DNA of 35,116 nt from DATLNF01 sp046590575. GTDB lineage: Bacteria; Actinomycetota; Actinomycetes; BP-191. The number at the start of each line of letters is the position of its first letter. The stretch's first letter is position 1. Shown here piece after piece: positions 16,763-22,825 of this stretch. A program made the translations under genes and the position numbers. The DNA is taken from the NCBI GenBank assembly GCA_046590575.1, contig JBKJUS010000136.1:1-35116 (forward strand), read 5' to 3'. The notes under the pieces were generated by a model. It was given only the letters and a program-made list of their open reading frames with translations. It was not told the origin of the DNA and ran no database searches.

Positions 16763-16788
16763 ACGCCAGCTAGCTCAGTGGCTGGCGT
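16763..16788. terminator. Bidirectional hairpin between convergent genes
   Basis: ACGCCAGC (16763-16770) and GCTGGCGT (16781-16788) form a perfect 8-bp stem with a 10-base loop. It lies 3 bases after the response-regulator stop and 6 bases after the end of the opposing gene, so it can serve both transcripts. No T-tract is present. Confidence 0.6.
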
Positions 16789-16793
16789 CCGTG

Positions 16794-17261
16794 TCAGACC
16801 TCGTCGGCCGCGACCGCGGTGAGGTCGATGACGCCGTCCTTGCGCGGGAACTGCGCGGCCGGGTCGTCGTACGGCGGGTTGAACTCGGGCGGCACCGGCG
16901 ACGCCATCCGGTTGGCGACGAAGGCCGCGGCGATGCCCGCGGCGGCACCGAAGGCGAAGAGCACCAGTCCGAGCGGCTTACGCGACGAAGTCGGTTTCGC
17001 GATGAGGTCGCCGCGGGCAGCTGAGACGACGCCCCGGCCGCGGCGAAGGAGCTCGTGGGCCGCGTCGCTGTCCAGCAGGTCACTGCCCTTGTCCCGGGCC
17101 ACGATCGCGACGGTCTGACCCCGGCGTAGTAGTTCTTGGGCGGTGTCGCTCTCGAGCAACTCGAGTCCCTTGTCCCGGGCCACCAGGGCGACGTCGCGTG
17201 CCGTCCCCAGCGCCGACTCGAGGGGCTCGGTGGGCAGGGCGGTCAGGGTCGGCGTACGCAT
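16794..17261 (-). CDS. Single-pass membrane protein with 27-residue tandem repeats, unknown function
   Basis: 155 residues from ATG 17261, chosen because GGAGG lies 7 bases upstream; the longer open frame has no such site. Residues 24-48 and 51-75 are near-copies (VALVARDKGLELLESD... and VAIVARDKGSDLLDSD..., both ending ELLRRG), a 27-residue period. They look like amphipathic helices. A transmembrane helix (LGLVLFAFGAAAGIAAAFVA) lies at about 97-116. The tail is Pro/Asp-rich and acidic. No family recognised. It is divergent from ppiA, 143 bases apart. Confidence 0.7.
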   Translation of the reverse strand: MRTPTLTALPTEPLESALGTARDVALVARDKGLELLESDTAQELLRRGQTVAIVARDKGSDLLDSDAAHELLRRGRGVVSAARGDLIAKPTSSRKPLGLVLFAFGAAAGIAAAFVANRMASPVPPEFNPPYDDPAAQFPRKDGVIDLTAVAADEV

Positions 17262-17359
17262 GGCAGGGCCTCCAAGGCGGGCGGGCGTGTGTGTCACCGT
17301 CAATACTGCCCGGGGCGGCGCTGGGAAAACCCGTGCGAGGATGGGCGGCACTGCCAAGA

Positions 17360-17382
17360 GCGCGCATACGACGTACGCGCGC
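17360..17382. promoter_or_regulatory. Near-perfect 23-bp dyad upstream of cyclophilin gene
   Basis: Bases 17360-17382 pair about a central A at 17371, with 10 of 11 positions complementary (only A17366 opposite C17376 fails). The dyad ends 22 bases before the ppiA start and 10 bases before its AAGGAG ribosome site. It could be a repressor operator or an mRNA leader hairpin. Confidence 0.45.
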
Positions 17383-17404
17383 ACCCCGACAAAGGAGCTC
17401 CCAC

Positions 17405-17929
17405 GTGGCCGAGGACACCGTTGCCGTCCTGAAGACCTCCCTGGGCACCATCGAGATCACCCTGCTGCCCAACCACGCGCCGAAGACCGTGAAGAACTTC
17501 GTCGAGCTCGCCGAAGGCACCCGGGAGTGGACTGACCCGAACACCGGCAAGACCGAGGCGAAGAAGCTCTACGACGGCACGGTGTTCCACCGGGTGATCA
17601 ATCGCTTCATGATCCAGGGCGGCGACCCGCTGGGCAGTGGTCGCGGGGGTCCCGGCTACCGCTTCGACGACGAGTTCCACCCCGAGCTGGTCTTCGACAA
17701 GCCCTACATCCTGGCCATGGCCAACGCCGGTCCGGGCACCAACGGATCGCAGTTCTTCATCACCGTCGGCCCGACGCCGCACCTGAACCGCAAGCACACC
17801 ATCTTCGGGCACGTGACCGCTGGAGCTGACGTCGTCGACAAGATCGCCACGACGCCGACCCAGGCGGGCGACCGGCCGGTCACCGACGTCGTCGTGGAGA
17901 GCGTGACGATCGAGACCCGTCCGGCCTGA
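17405..17929 (+). CDS. ppiA: Cyclophilin-type peptidyl-prolyl cis-trans isomerase
   Basis: 174 residues from GTG 17405 with AAGGAG 7-8 bases upstream. It isomerises X-Pro peptide bonds during protein folding. Hallmarks are FHRVINRFMIQGGDPLGSG, containing the catalytic Arg, and MANAGPGTNGSQFFITVG, the substrate groove. HLNRKHTIFG has His where human cyclophilin A has the cyclosporin-contact Trp, as usual in bacteria. There is no signal peptide, so it is cytoplasmic. Its stop overlaps the rhomboid ATG (TGATG), the same ppiA-rhomboid pairing seen in other actinobacteria. Confidence 0.96.
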   Translation: MAEDTVAVLKTSLGTIEITLLPNHAPKTVKNFVELAEGTREWTDPNTGKTEAKKLYDGTVFHRVINRFMIQGGDPLGSGRGGPGYRFDDEFHPELVFDKPYILAMANAGPGTNGSQFFITVGPTPHLNRKHTIFGHVTAGADVVDKIATTPTQAGDRPVTDVVVESVTIETRPA

Positions 17930-18894
17930 TGACCGACCAGCCCATGGCGCCGGGCGAGCCCGGCGTCGACGTACCCGTCTGCTATCGGCACTCCGACCGT
18001 GAGACCTACATCCGGTGCAACCGGTGTGAGAAGTCGATCTGCCCAGACTGCATGCACTCGGCCGCCGTGGGTTTCCAGTGCCCAGACTGCGTCAAGGAGG
18101 GGCACCGGTCGGTTCGAGCGCGCCAGACCCTTTTCGGCGGCAAGGTGGCCGGCGAGGAGGGGGTGGTCACCAAGGTGCTCATCGGCCTGTGCGTGATCGC
18201 CTACCTGCTGCAGGTGTCGGACTCGTCCATCGTGGCGAAGTACGCCGATCTGCCGGCGCTGGCCGGGGGCGGCATCGCCGAGGGCGTGGCCGCAGGGCAG
18301 TACTACCGGTTGATCACGGCGGCGTTCCTGCACGGGAGCGTGATCCACATCGCGTTCAACATGTACGCGCTCTTCGCCTTTGGCACCCAGGTGGAGAACG
18401 CGCTCGGGCGGGTGCGCTACGTCGCGCTCTACCTGGTCTCGGCGCTGGGTGGCTCTGTGCTGTCGTACGTGATGGCCGATGTCGGCCCCCGCGGGGGCAT
18501 TCCTGTTTTCTCCAACACGTCCGTCGGCGCGTCAGGCGCGGTCTTCGGGCTGTTCGGCGCTTACTACGTGATCGCCAAGCGATTGCGCGCCGACACCGGG
18601 CAGATCGTCGGGCTGATCGTGCTGAACCTGGTGCTCGGATTCGCCATCCCCAACATCGACAACTGGGCACACATCGGCGGTCTGGTGACCGGATTCGCGA
18701 TCGTCACAGCAATGTCGAAGGTGCCGCGAGGGTCGCAGCGCGGCGCTATCCAGGGGGCGGCCATTGCCGGGATCGCGTTGGCCCTCATCGCCCTGACTGC
18801 CTACCGCACCGCATCCCTGCGCAGCGAGTTCCCGCAGCTGCGCGACGGCACACCGCTCTCAGCTACCGAGGTCGGCGCGCGGCCAGCGCGCTGA
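17929..18894 (+). CDS. Rhomboid family intramembrane serine protease with N-terminal zinc finger
   Basis: 321 residues, starting inside the ppiA stop codon. Residues 18-60 form a B-box-like zinc finger with paired Cys/His (CYRHSDRETYIRCNRC, CPDC, CPDC, then GH). A six-helix membrane core follows. The catalytic dyad is Ser202 in GASGAVFGLFGA and His248 in NWAHIGGLVTGF. HIAFNMYALFAFG is the conserved helix-2 segment. Such enzymes cut transmembrane substrates within the lipid bilayer. Substrate is unknown. The zinc finger may recruit partners on the cytoplasmic side. Confidence 0.93.
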   Translation: MTDQPMAPGEPGVDVPVCYRHSDRETYIRCNRCEKSICPDCMHSAAVGFQCPDCVKEGHRSVRARQTLFGGKVAGEEGVVTKVLIGLCVIAYLLQVSDSSIVAKYADLPALAGGGIAEGVAAGQYYRLITAAFLHGSVIHIAFNMYALFAFGTQVENALGRVRYVALYLVSALGGSVLSYVMADVGPRGGIPVFSNTSVGASGAVFGLFGAYYVIAKRLRADTGQIVGLIVLNLVLGFAIPNIDNWAHIGGLVTGFAIVTAMSKVPRGSQRGAIQGAAIAGIALALIALTAYRTASLRSEFPQLRDGTPLSATEVGARPAR

Positions 18895-18954
18895 TGGGCG
18901 GAGGTCGGGCCGTACGATGAGGTGACGTCTTCCCGAGCCCCGAGGTGGTCCACC

Positions 18955-20082
18955 ATGCGCGACGCCGTCATCGTCGAAGCCGTCCGTACGCCGGTCGGCA
19001 AGCGGAACGGCGGCCTCGCCGGGCTGCACTCTGCCGACGTCTCCGCGCTCGTCCTGCAGGCGCTCGCATCGCGCTCCGGCATCGACCCGGCGCTGGTCGA
19101 CGACGTCATCTGGGGTTGCGTCATGCAGATCGGCGAGCAGACTTTCGACATCGCCCGTACGGCTGTGCTCTCAGCCGGTTGGCCCGAGACGGTGCCTGGT
19201 ACGACGGTCGACCGTCAGTGTGGGTCCAGCCAACAGGCGGTGCACTTCGCTGCCGCTGGGGTCATCTCCGGGCAGTACGACCTGGCGGTGGCCGGTGGCG
19301 TGGAGATGATGAGCCGCACTCCGATGGGGTCGACCTTCACCGCTAGTCCACTCGGCGAGATGTACACCGAGCGCTACGGCAGTGAGTTCCCCAACCAGGG
19401 AATCGGGGCGGAGCAGATTTCCGACACCTGGGGGCTCTCCCGCACTCAGCTCGACGAGTTCTCGCTGCTGTCCCACGAGCGGGCAGCAGCGGCCCAGGAC
19501 GCCGGCGCCTTCGAGGCGCAGATCGTCCCGGTCGCCGGAGTCAGCCTCGACGAAGGCATCCGGCGCGGGGGGACGCTCGAGAAGCTGACCTCGCTGAAGC
19601 CGGCGTTCACCGAGGACGGCAAGATCACCGCGGCCAACGCCTCGCAGATCTCCGACGGCTCGGCCGCGCTGCTCATCACCACCAGCGAGTTCGCCGCGGC
19701 CCACGGCCTCACCCCGATTGTCCGGATTCACACGGCCGTGGTGGTCGGCGCCGCCCCGATGCCCATGCTCACTGCCCCGATCCCGGCCACCCAGAAAGCC
19801 CTGGCCAAGAGTGGCCTGTCGATCGACGAGATCGGGGCGTTCGAGGTCAACGAAGCCTTCGCCTCGGTGCCGCTGGCCTGGCTCGCTGACATCGGCGCGG
19901 ACGAGAAGGCGCTCAACCCGCTCGGCGGGGCGATCGCTCTCGGGCACCCGCTGGGCGGCTCTGGGGCGCGGCTGATGACCACGCTGGTCCACCACATGAA
20001 GGACAACGGGATCCGGTACGGCCTGCAGACCATGTGCGAGGGTGGCGGCCAGGCTAACGCCACCATCCTCGAGCTGCTCTAG
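18955..20082 (+). CDS. Acetyl-CoA C-acyltransferase (thiolase)
   Basis: 375 residues from ATG 18955 with GAGGTGG 6-7 bases upstream; a TACGAT hexamer at 18913-18918 may be its -10. The thiolase triad is complete: nucleophile Cys89 in RQCGSSQQA, His331 in ALGHPLGGSGAR and Cys361 in MCEGGGQANA. It either cleaves 3-ketoacyl-CoA in beta-oxidation or condenses two acetyl-CoA. Sequence alone does not decide between degradative and biosynthetic roles. The acyl-CoA ligase 3 kb downstream would fit fatty-acid use. It is cytoplasmic and slightly shorter than the usual 390-400 residues. Confidence 0.95.
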   Translation: MRDAVIVEAVRTPVGKRNGGLAGLHSADVSALVLQALASRSGIDPALVDDVIWGCVMQIGEQTFDIARTAVLSAGWPETVPGTTVDRQCGSSQQAVHFAAAGVISGQYDLAVAGGVEMMSRTPMGSTFTASPLGEMYTERYGSEFPNQGIGAEQISDTWGLSRTQLDEFSLLSHERAAAAQDAGAFEAQIVPVAGVSLDEGIRRGGTLEKLTSLKPAFTEDGKITAANASQISDGSAALLITTSEFAAAHGLTPIVRIHTAVVVGAAPMPMLTAPIPATQKALAKSGLSIDEIGAFEVNEAFASVPLAWLADIGADEKALNPLGGAIALGHPLGGSGARLMTTLVHHMKDNGIRYGLQTMCEGGGQANATILELL

Positions 20083-20099
20083 CCGCCGGTCGACGGCGG
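20083..20099. terminator. Short GC hairpin after thiolase gene
   Basis: CCGCCG (20083-20088) pairs with CGGCGG (20094-20099) around loop GTCGA, directly after the thiolase stop. It may weaken read-through, and it also masks the only purine-rich sequence before the next start at 20108. Confidence 0.35.
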
Positions 20100-20107
20100 G
20101 CTCGATC

Positions 20108-20443
20108 ATGTCCCGACGTAATGCCTCCCGGCTGCTCTACGGCTCAGCCGTCGGGTGCCTGGTGCTCGACGCGGCCGGGGTTGCCGACTGGGGCAGTCGG
20201 GCGGCACTTGCCATCGTGATCGCGACGGTCTCGATCCGACTGGGATTCGGCATGATGCGACCGCTGCGGGTCGACGAGAAGAGCCACCCGCCGGTTGACG
20301 TCATCGCCGACGGCGGCATCCCGGTCTACACCTGTGCCGGCTGTGGCACCCAGGTGGTCCTGCTGCGCACCGGCAACGACCGCCCGCCGCGGCACTGCGG
20401 CGAGCCGATGCGCTTCGACGTCATCGCCGAGGATGTCGCCTGA
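20108..20443 (+). CDS. Small membrane-anchored protein with desulforedoxin-like metal site
   Basis: 111 residues from ATG 20108. Two hydrophobic helices span about 8-24 and 31-49. The C-terminal part (about 72-105) reads VYTCAGCGTQVVLL...RHCGEPMRFDV. Spacing and the CGEPM ending resemble the desulforedoxin or desulfoferrodoxin N-terminal domain, where four cysteines (CxxC and CC) bind iron. Here the ligands would be Cys76, Cys79, His96 and Cys97, so His replaces one Cys; zinc binding is more likely than a redox iron centre. No clear Shine-Dalgarno. It is convergent with the FmdB gene. Function unknown. Confidence 0.7.
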   Translation: MSRRNASRLLYGSAVGCLVLDAAGVADWGSRAALAIVIATVSIRLGFGMMRPLRVDEKSHPPVDVIADGGIPVYTCAGCGTQVVLLRTGNDRPPRHCGEPMRFDVIAEDVA

Positions 20444-20464
20444 CCTGCGGGGTCGGTGGTCGGG

Positions 20465-20707
20465 CTACTCGTCGGCGATCTGGTCGGCCTTGCTGCGCAG
20501 CGCCTTGAAGTCGCGGCCCCGGGTGTCGCGCACCAGGGAGTCCGTTGCGCTGAAGCCCCACCCCTCGTACCGGACCGCGACCCGGGAGAACTTCTTTCTC
20601 AGCTCGCCGCCGCATGCTGCACACGCGCCCGGAATCGGCGCGCCGAGTGGCAACAGGTGTTCCTCTACCGCCTCGCACCCTCGGCACGCGTACTCATAAA
20701 CAGGCAC
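20465..20707 (-). CDS. FmdB family zinc-ribbon protein
   Basis: 80 residues from GTG 20707 (MPVYEYACRGC), the classic family N-terminus, with GGAGG about 10 bases upstream on the minus strand. The zinc ribbon uses Cys8/Cys11 and Cys29/Cys32. The family usually has PTYEYxCxxCGxxFE; here the second motif is CRGCEAVEEHL. The C-terminal half is charged (RDFKALRSKADQIADE). FmdB-type proteins are proposed regulators, but no function is settled. Downstream of crgA on the same strand, with 91 bases between that hold DnaA-box-like sites. Confidence 0.85.
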   Translation of the reverse strand: MPVYEYACRGCEAVEEHLLPLGAPIPGACAACGGELRKKFSRVAVRYEGWGFSATDSLVRDTRGRDFKALRSKADQIADE

Positions 20708-20730
20708 GACAACCGGTCCTCCGGTGGCAC

Positions 20731-20762
20731 TTATGCACAATGTGGACAGCGGGTGTGGATGA
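20731..20762. promoter_or_regulatory. Cluster of three DnaA-box-like 9-mers
   Basis: TTATGCACA at 20731-20739 matches the E. coli R-box consensus TTATNCACA on the plus strand. CTGTCCACA at 20741-20749 and TCATCCACA at 20754-20762, both on the minus strand, each differ by one base from TTGTCCACA and TTATCCACA respectively. All lie in the 91-base gap between crgA and the FmdB gene. The same bases contain a possible extended -10 for the FmdB gene (TGTGCATAAG on the minus strand), so the AT-richness may have that cause. Confidence 0.4.
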
Positions 20763-20772
20763 ATGACACCCG
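20750..20772. repeat. Inverted repeat between crgA and FmdB gene
   Basis: CGGGTGT (20750-20756) and ACACCCG (20766-20772) are perfect 7-base arms around 9 bases. It overlaps the third DnaA-box-like site. It may be an operator for the FmdB gene or the end of the crgA transcript; there is no T-tract. Confidence 0.45.
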
Positions 20773-20798
20773 TGTAATCACGCGCTGGTGATCTGGCC

Positions 20799-21059
20799 CT
20801 ATCGCCATTGAGTGGCGAGGGCGAATCCGGCAGCGATGAAGCCGAAGCCGACGAGGACATTCGCGTTGCCGAGTTCCTTCTGGATCGGCACGCCGGCCTG
20901 AGAGATGTAGGCCACGATCAGCCAGACCACGCCGAAGGCGAGAAGACCGAGGACGGTAAAGCCGAGCCAGCGCGGCGACGGGCCTTTCTTCTTCCCGCCG
21001 ACGGGAGGCGGCGGGGTGTAGACCGCCGACTTCTTCTTGCGCAGCCGTGACTTGGGCAC
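20799..21059 (-). CDS. crgA: Cell division protein CrgA
   Basis: 86 residues from GTG 21059. The sequence is a canonical CrgA: start MPKSRLRKKKSAVYTPPPP, a basic linker GGKKKGPSPRW, transmembrane helix 1 (about 32-54), a short loop with NANVLVGFG, transmembrane helix 2 (about 66-83) and the terminal ATQWR. CrgA is an actinobacterial divisome membrane protein that interacts with FtsZ, FtsQ, FtsI and CwsA and helps place PBPs at the septum. Its location between ppiA and the trpG/pknB region is conserved. It is divergent from the DUF881 gene. Confidence 0.96.
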   Translation of the reverse strand: MPKSRLRKKKSAVYTPPPPVGGKKKGPSPRWLGFTVLGLLAFGVVWLIVAYISQAGVPIQKELGNANVLVGFGFIAAGFALATQWR

Positions 21060-21146
21060 CGGAGCCTCCGGATCGATGGTGCAGTGACATTCAATGGACG
21101 CGGTGGTGGGTTAGCGTAACGAATGCCGACAGAGGAGGTGGCACGG

Positions 21147-21872
21147 ATGCGTGGGTGGCGTTGGTTGGTCTCTGGTGTCGCCTTGCTGGCTGGCCTGCTC
21201 TTCGCCACCAGCGCGTCCACGGCGCAGGGCACCGACCTGCGGGCCGGACGTCGCCTGCGCCTGGCCGAGCTGATCGACCGCCAGCAGCGGGAAGTGGCCG
21301 TACTCGACGCCCGGGCGCGATCCCTCAGCGAAGATCTCGAGTCGGTGACCGACGCGGCAGCGGGACGCGACGGACGGGTGCGCAGCGCCCAGCGGGCAGC
21401 CGAAGCGCTGATGGCGCCGGCCGGCCTCTCACCAGTCTCTGGCCCGGGTCTGACCGTCGCTCTGGACGACGCGCCTCGCCTCGCAGAGGGGCAGGAGCGC
21501 GCCGGGGACCCGCGCCCCGATGACCTCGTCGTACACGAGCAGGACATCCTCGCTGTACTCAACGCACTGTGGGCGGGGGGCGCCGAGGCGGTGACGGTGA
21601 TGGGTGACCGGGTCATCGCCACCTCGTCGGTGCGATGCGTGGGCAACACGCTGCTGCTCCATGGTGCTGTCTACTCGCCGCCGTTTCGGGTGACCGCGAT
21701 CGGCGACCCCCGGAGGTTGGAGCTGGCGCTGGCAGCGGCGCCAGGGGTGAAGACGTTCCGCGAGTACGTCGACGCCTACGGTCTGGGTTTCGCGTTGACG
21801 CGCCACCAGAGCATCGACATGCCGGCGTTCGACGATCCGCTGCGGGTTGCTGCACGAGCAGCGCGGGTGTAG
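21147..21872 (+). CDS. DUF881 family protein
   Basis: 241 residues from ATG 21147, chosen over ATG 21123 because GAGGAGG (21132-21138) lies 8 bases upstream of it. A signal anchor (about 5-25) is followed by a coiled coil (LAELIDRQQREVAVLDARARSLSEDLE). The DUF881 core follows, with GPGLTVALDDAP, DLVVHEQDILAVLNALWAGGAEAVTVMGDRV and NTLLLHG. The protein is extracytoplasmic. The family resembles sporulation and division-associated YlxW/YlxX proteins; a cell-division role is suspected from its constant place next to crgA. The sortase gene begins 4 bases after its stop. Confidence 0.9.
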   Translation: MRGWRWLVSGVALLAGLLFATSASTAQGTDLRAGRRLRLAELIDRQQREVAVLDARARSLSEDLESVTDAAAGRDGRVRSAQRAAEALMAPAGLSPVSGPGLTVALDDAPRLAEGQERAGDPRPDDLVVHEQDILAVLNALWAGGAEAVTVMGDRVIATSSVRCVGNTLLLHGAVYSPPFRVTAIGDPRRLELALAAAPGVKTFREYVDAYGLGFALTRHQSIDMPAFDDPLRVAARAARV

Positions 21873-21876
21873 CGCC

Positions 21877-22557
21877 GTGATCGCCAAGACCCTGCGGGGG
21901 GTCGGCCAGACGCTCATCACGGCCGGCCTCGTCATCCTGTTGTTCTGTGTCTACGAGCTGTACTTCACCGGGCTCGAGACCAGGGGGGAACAGAAAAAAG
22001 GCCGCGCGGCACTGCTGGCGGAGTGGGCGGTCCCGGCCCGAGGTCCCGACACGCCTATCCCCGGGTCGGCGCCCATTGCTGAGGTCGACATGGGTGCTGG
22101 TCTGGCCATCCTGCGCATCCCCCGGCTGGGCCGCAGCTGGGCCAAGGTCGTCTTCGAAGGCGTCCGGGTGGACGACCTCAAGAAGGGGCCCGGGCACTAC
22201 CCGTCGACAGCACTGCCCGGAGCGATCGGCAACTTCGTGGTGTCCGGACATCGCACGACGTACGGCGCCCCGTTCAACCAGATCGATGAGCTCGATCCCG
22301 GTGACGCGGTGGTGGTGGAGACGCGCGATCGGTGGTTCACCTACCGGATGGTGAAGGAGGAGATCGTCGCGCCGACCGAGGTCGACGTCATCCTCCCGGT
22401 GCCTCGGCGGCCGACGGAGCGGGCGACCAAGGCGCTGATGACCATGACGACCTGCCACCCGAAGTACTCCGCGCGCCAGCGCTTGATCGTCTACTTCGAT
22501 CTCACCGACACGACCATGAAGTCGCCCGGCGTGCTCCCGCCGGCGCTGCAGGCTTAG
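21877..22557 (+). CDS. Class E sortase
   Basis: 226 residues from GTG 21877. One N-terminal signal anchor (about 8-28, LITAGLVILLFCVYELYF) is followed by the sortase beta-barrel. Catalytic residues are His125 in VVSGHRTTYGAPF, Cys193 in MTMTTCHPKYSARQR and the Arg in that same motif. The TTCHPxYSARxR pattern is typical of class E, the high-GC actinobacterial sortase that joins LAxTG-type proteins to the cell wall. No candidate substrate with a sorting signal is seen in the window. It forms an operon with the DUF881 gene and the small membrane protein downstream. Confidence 0.93.
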   Translation: MIAKTLRGVGQTLITAGLVILLFCVYELYFTGLETRGEQKKGRAALLAEWAVPARGPDTPIPGSAPIAEVDMGAGLAILRIPRLGRSWAKVVFEGVRVDDLKKGPGHYPSTALPGAIGNFVVSGHRTTYGAPFNQIDELDPGDAVVVETRDRWFTYRMVKEEIVAPTEVDVILPVPRRPTERATKALMTMTTCHPKYSARQRLIVYFDLTDTTMKSPGVLPPALQA

Positions 22558-22566
22558 GGGCCATGG

Positions 22567-22761
22567 ATGTACGGATGGATCTGGCGACGTCTTCCTGGCG
22601 GAGTGCCGGGCAAGGTGGCCGGTTGCGTCGTCCTGCTCCTCGGCGCGCTCGCCTTGCTCTTCTTCGTCGTTTTCCCGTACGCCGAGCCGCGGCTGCCCTT
22701 CAACAACGTCACCGTCGACGACGGCTCGGGGGCTGATCCGGCTCCGTCATCGGAGGAATAG
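22567..22761 (+). CDS. Small single-pass membrane protein downstream of sortase
   Basis: 64 residues from ATG 22567, 9 bases after the sortase stop; a GGGG tract precedes it. The start MYGWIWRRLPGGVPGKV is typical of a short unnamed actinobacterial family found beside DUF881 and class E sortase. One transmembrane helix (VAGCVVLLLGALALLFFVVF) lies at about 17-36, then PYAEPRLPFNNVTVDD and an acidic tail. Function unknown. Linkage suggests a partner of the sortase or of the division apparatus. Confidence 0.8.
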   Translation: MYGWIWRRLPGGVPGKVAGCVVLLLGALALLFFVVFPYAEPRLPFNNVTVDDGSGADPAPSSEE

Positions 22762-22825
22762 GTCGATACCGGACTCCCGTGGGAGGATCGTCGTTCCGCC
22801 GACCGTACTGACCAGGAGCCATGCC

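Noticed and set aside
16763..16788. Sequence TAGCTCAGTGGCTGG resembling a tRNA D-arm
   Set aside because: No acceptor stem, anticodon arm or T-arm nearby. It is explained as the loop and arm of a terminator hairpin.
20731..20762. DnaA-box-like cluster as the replication origin oriC
   Set aside because: Only three boxes, no AT-rich unwinding region, and dnaA and dnaN are absent. Kept only as a possible regulatory or titration site.
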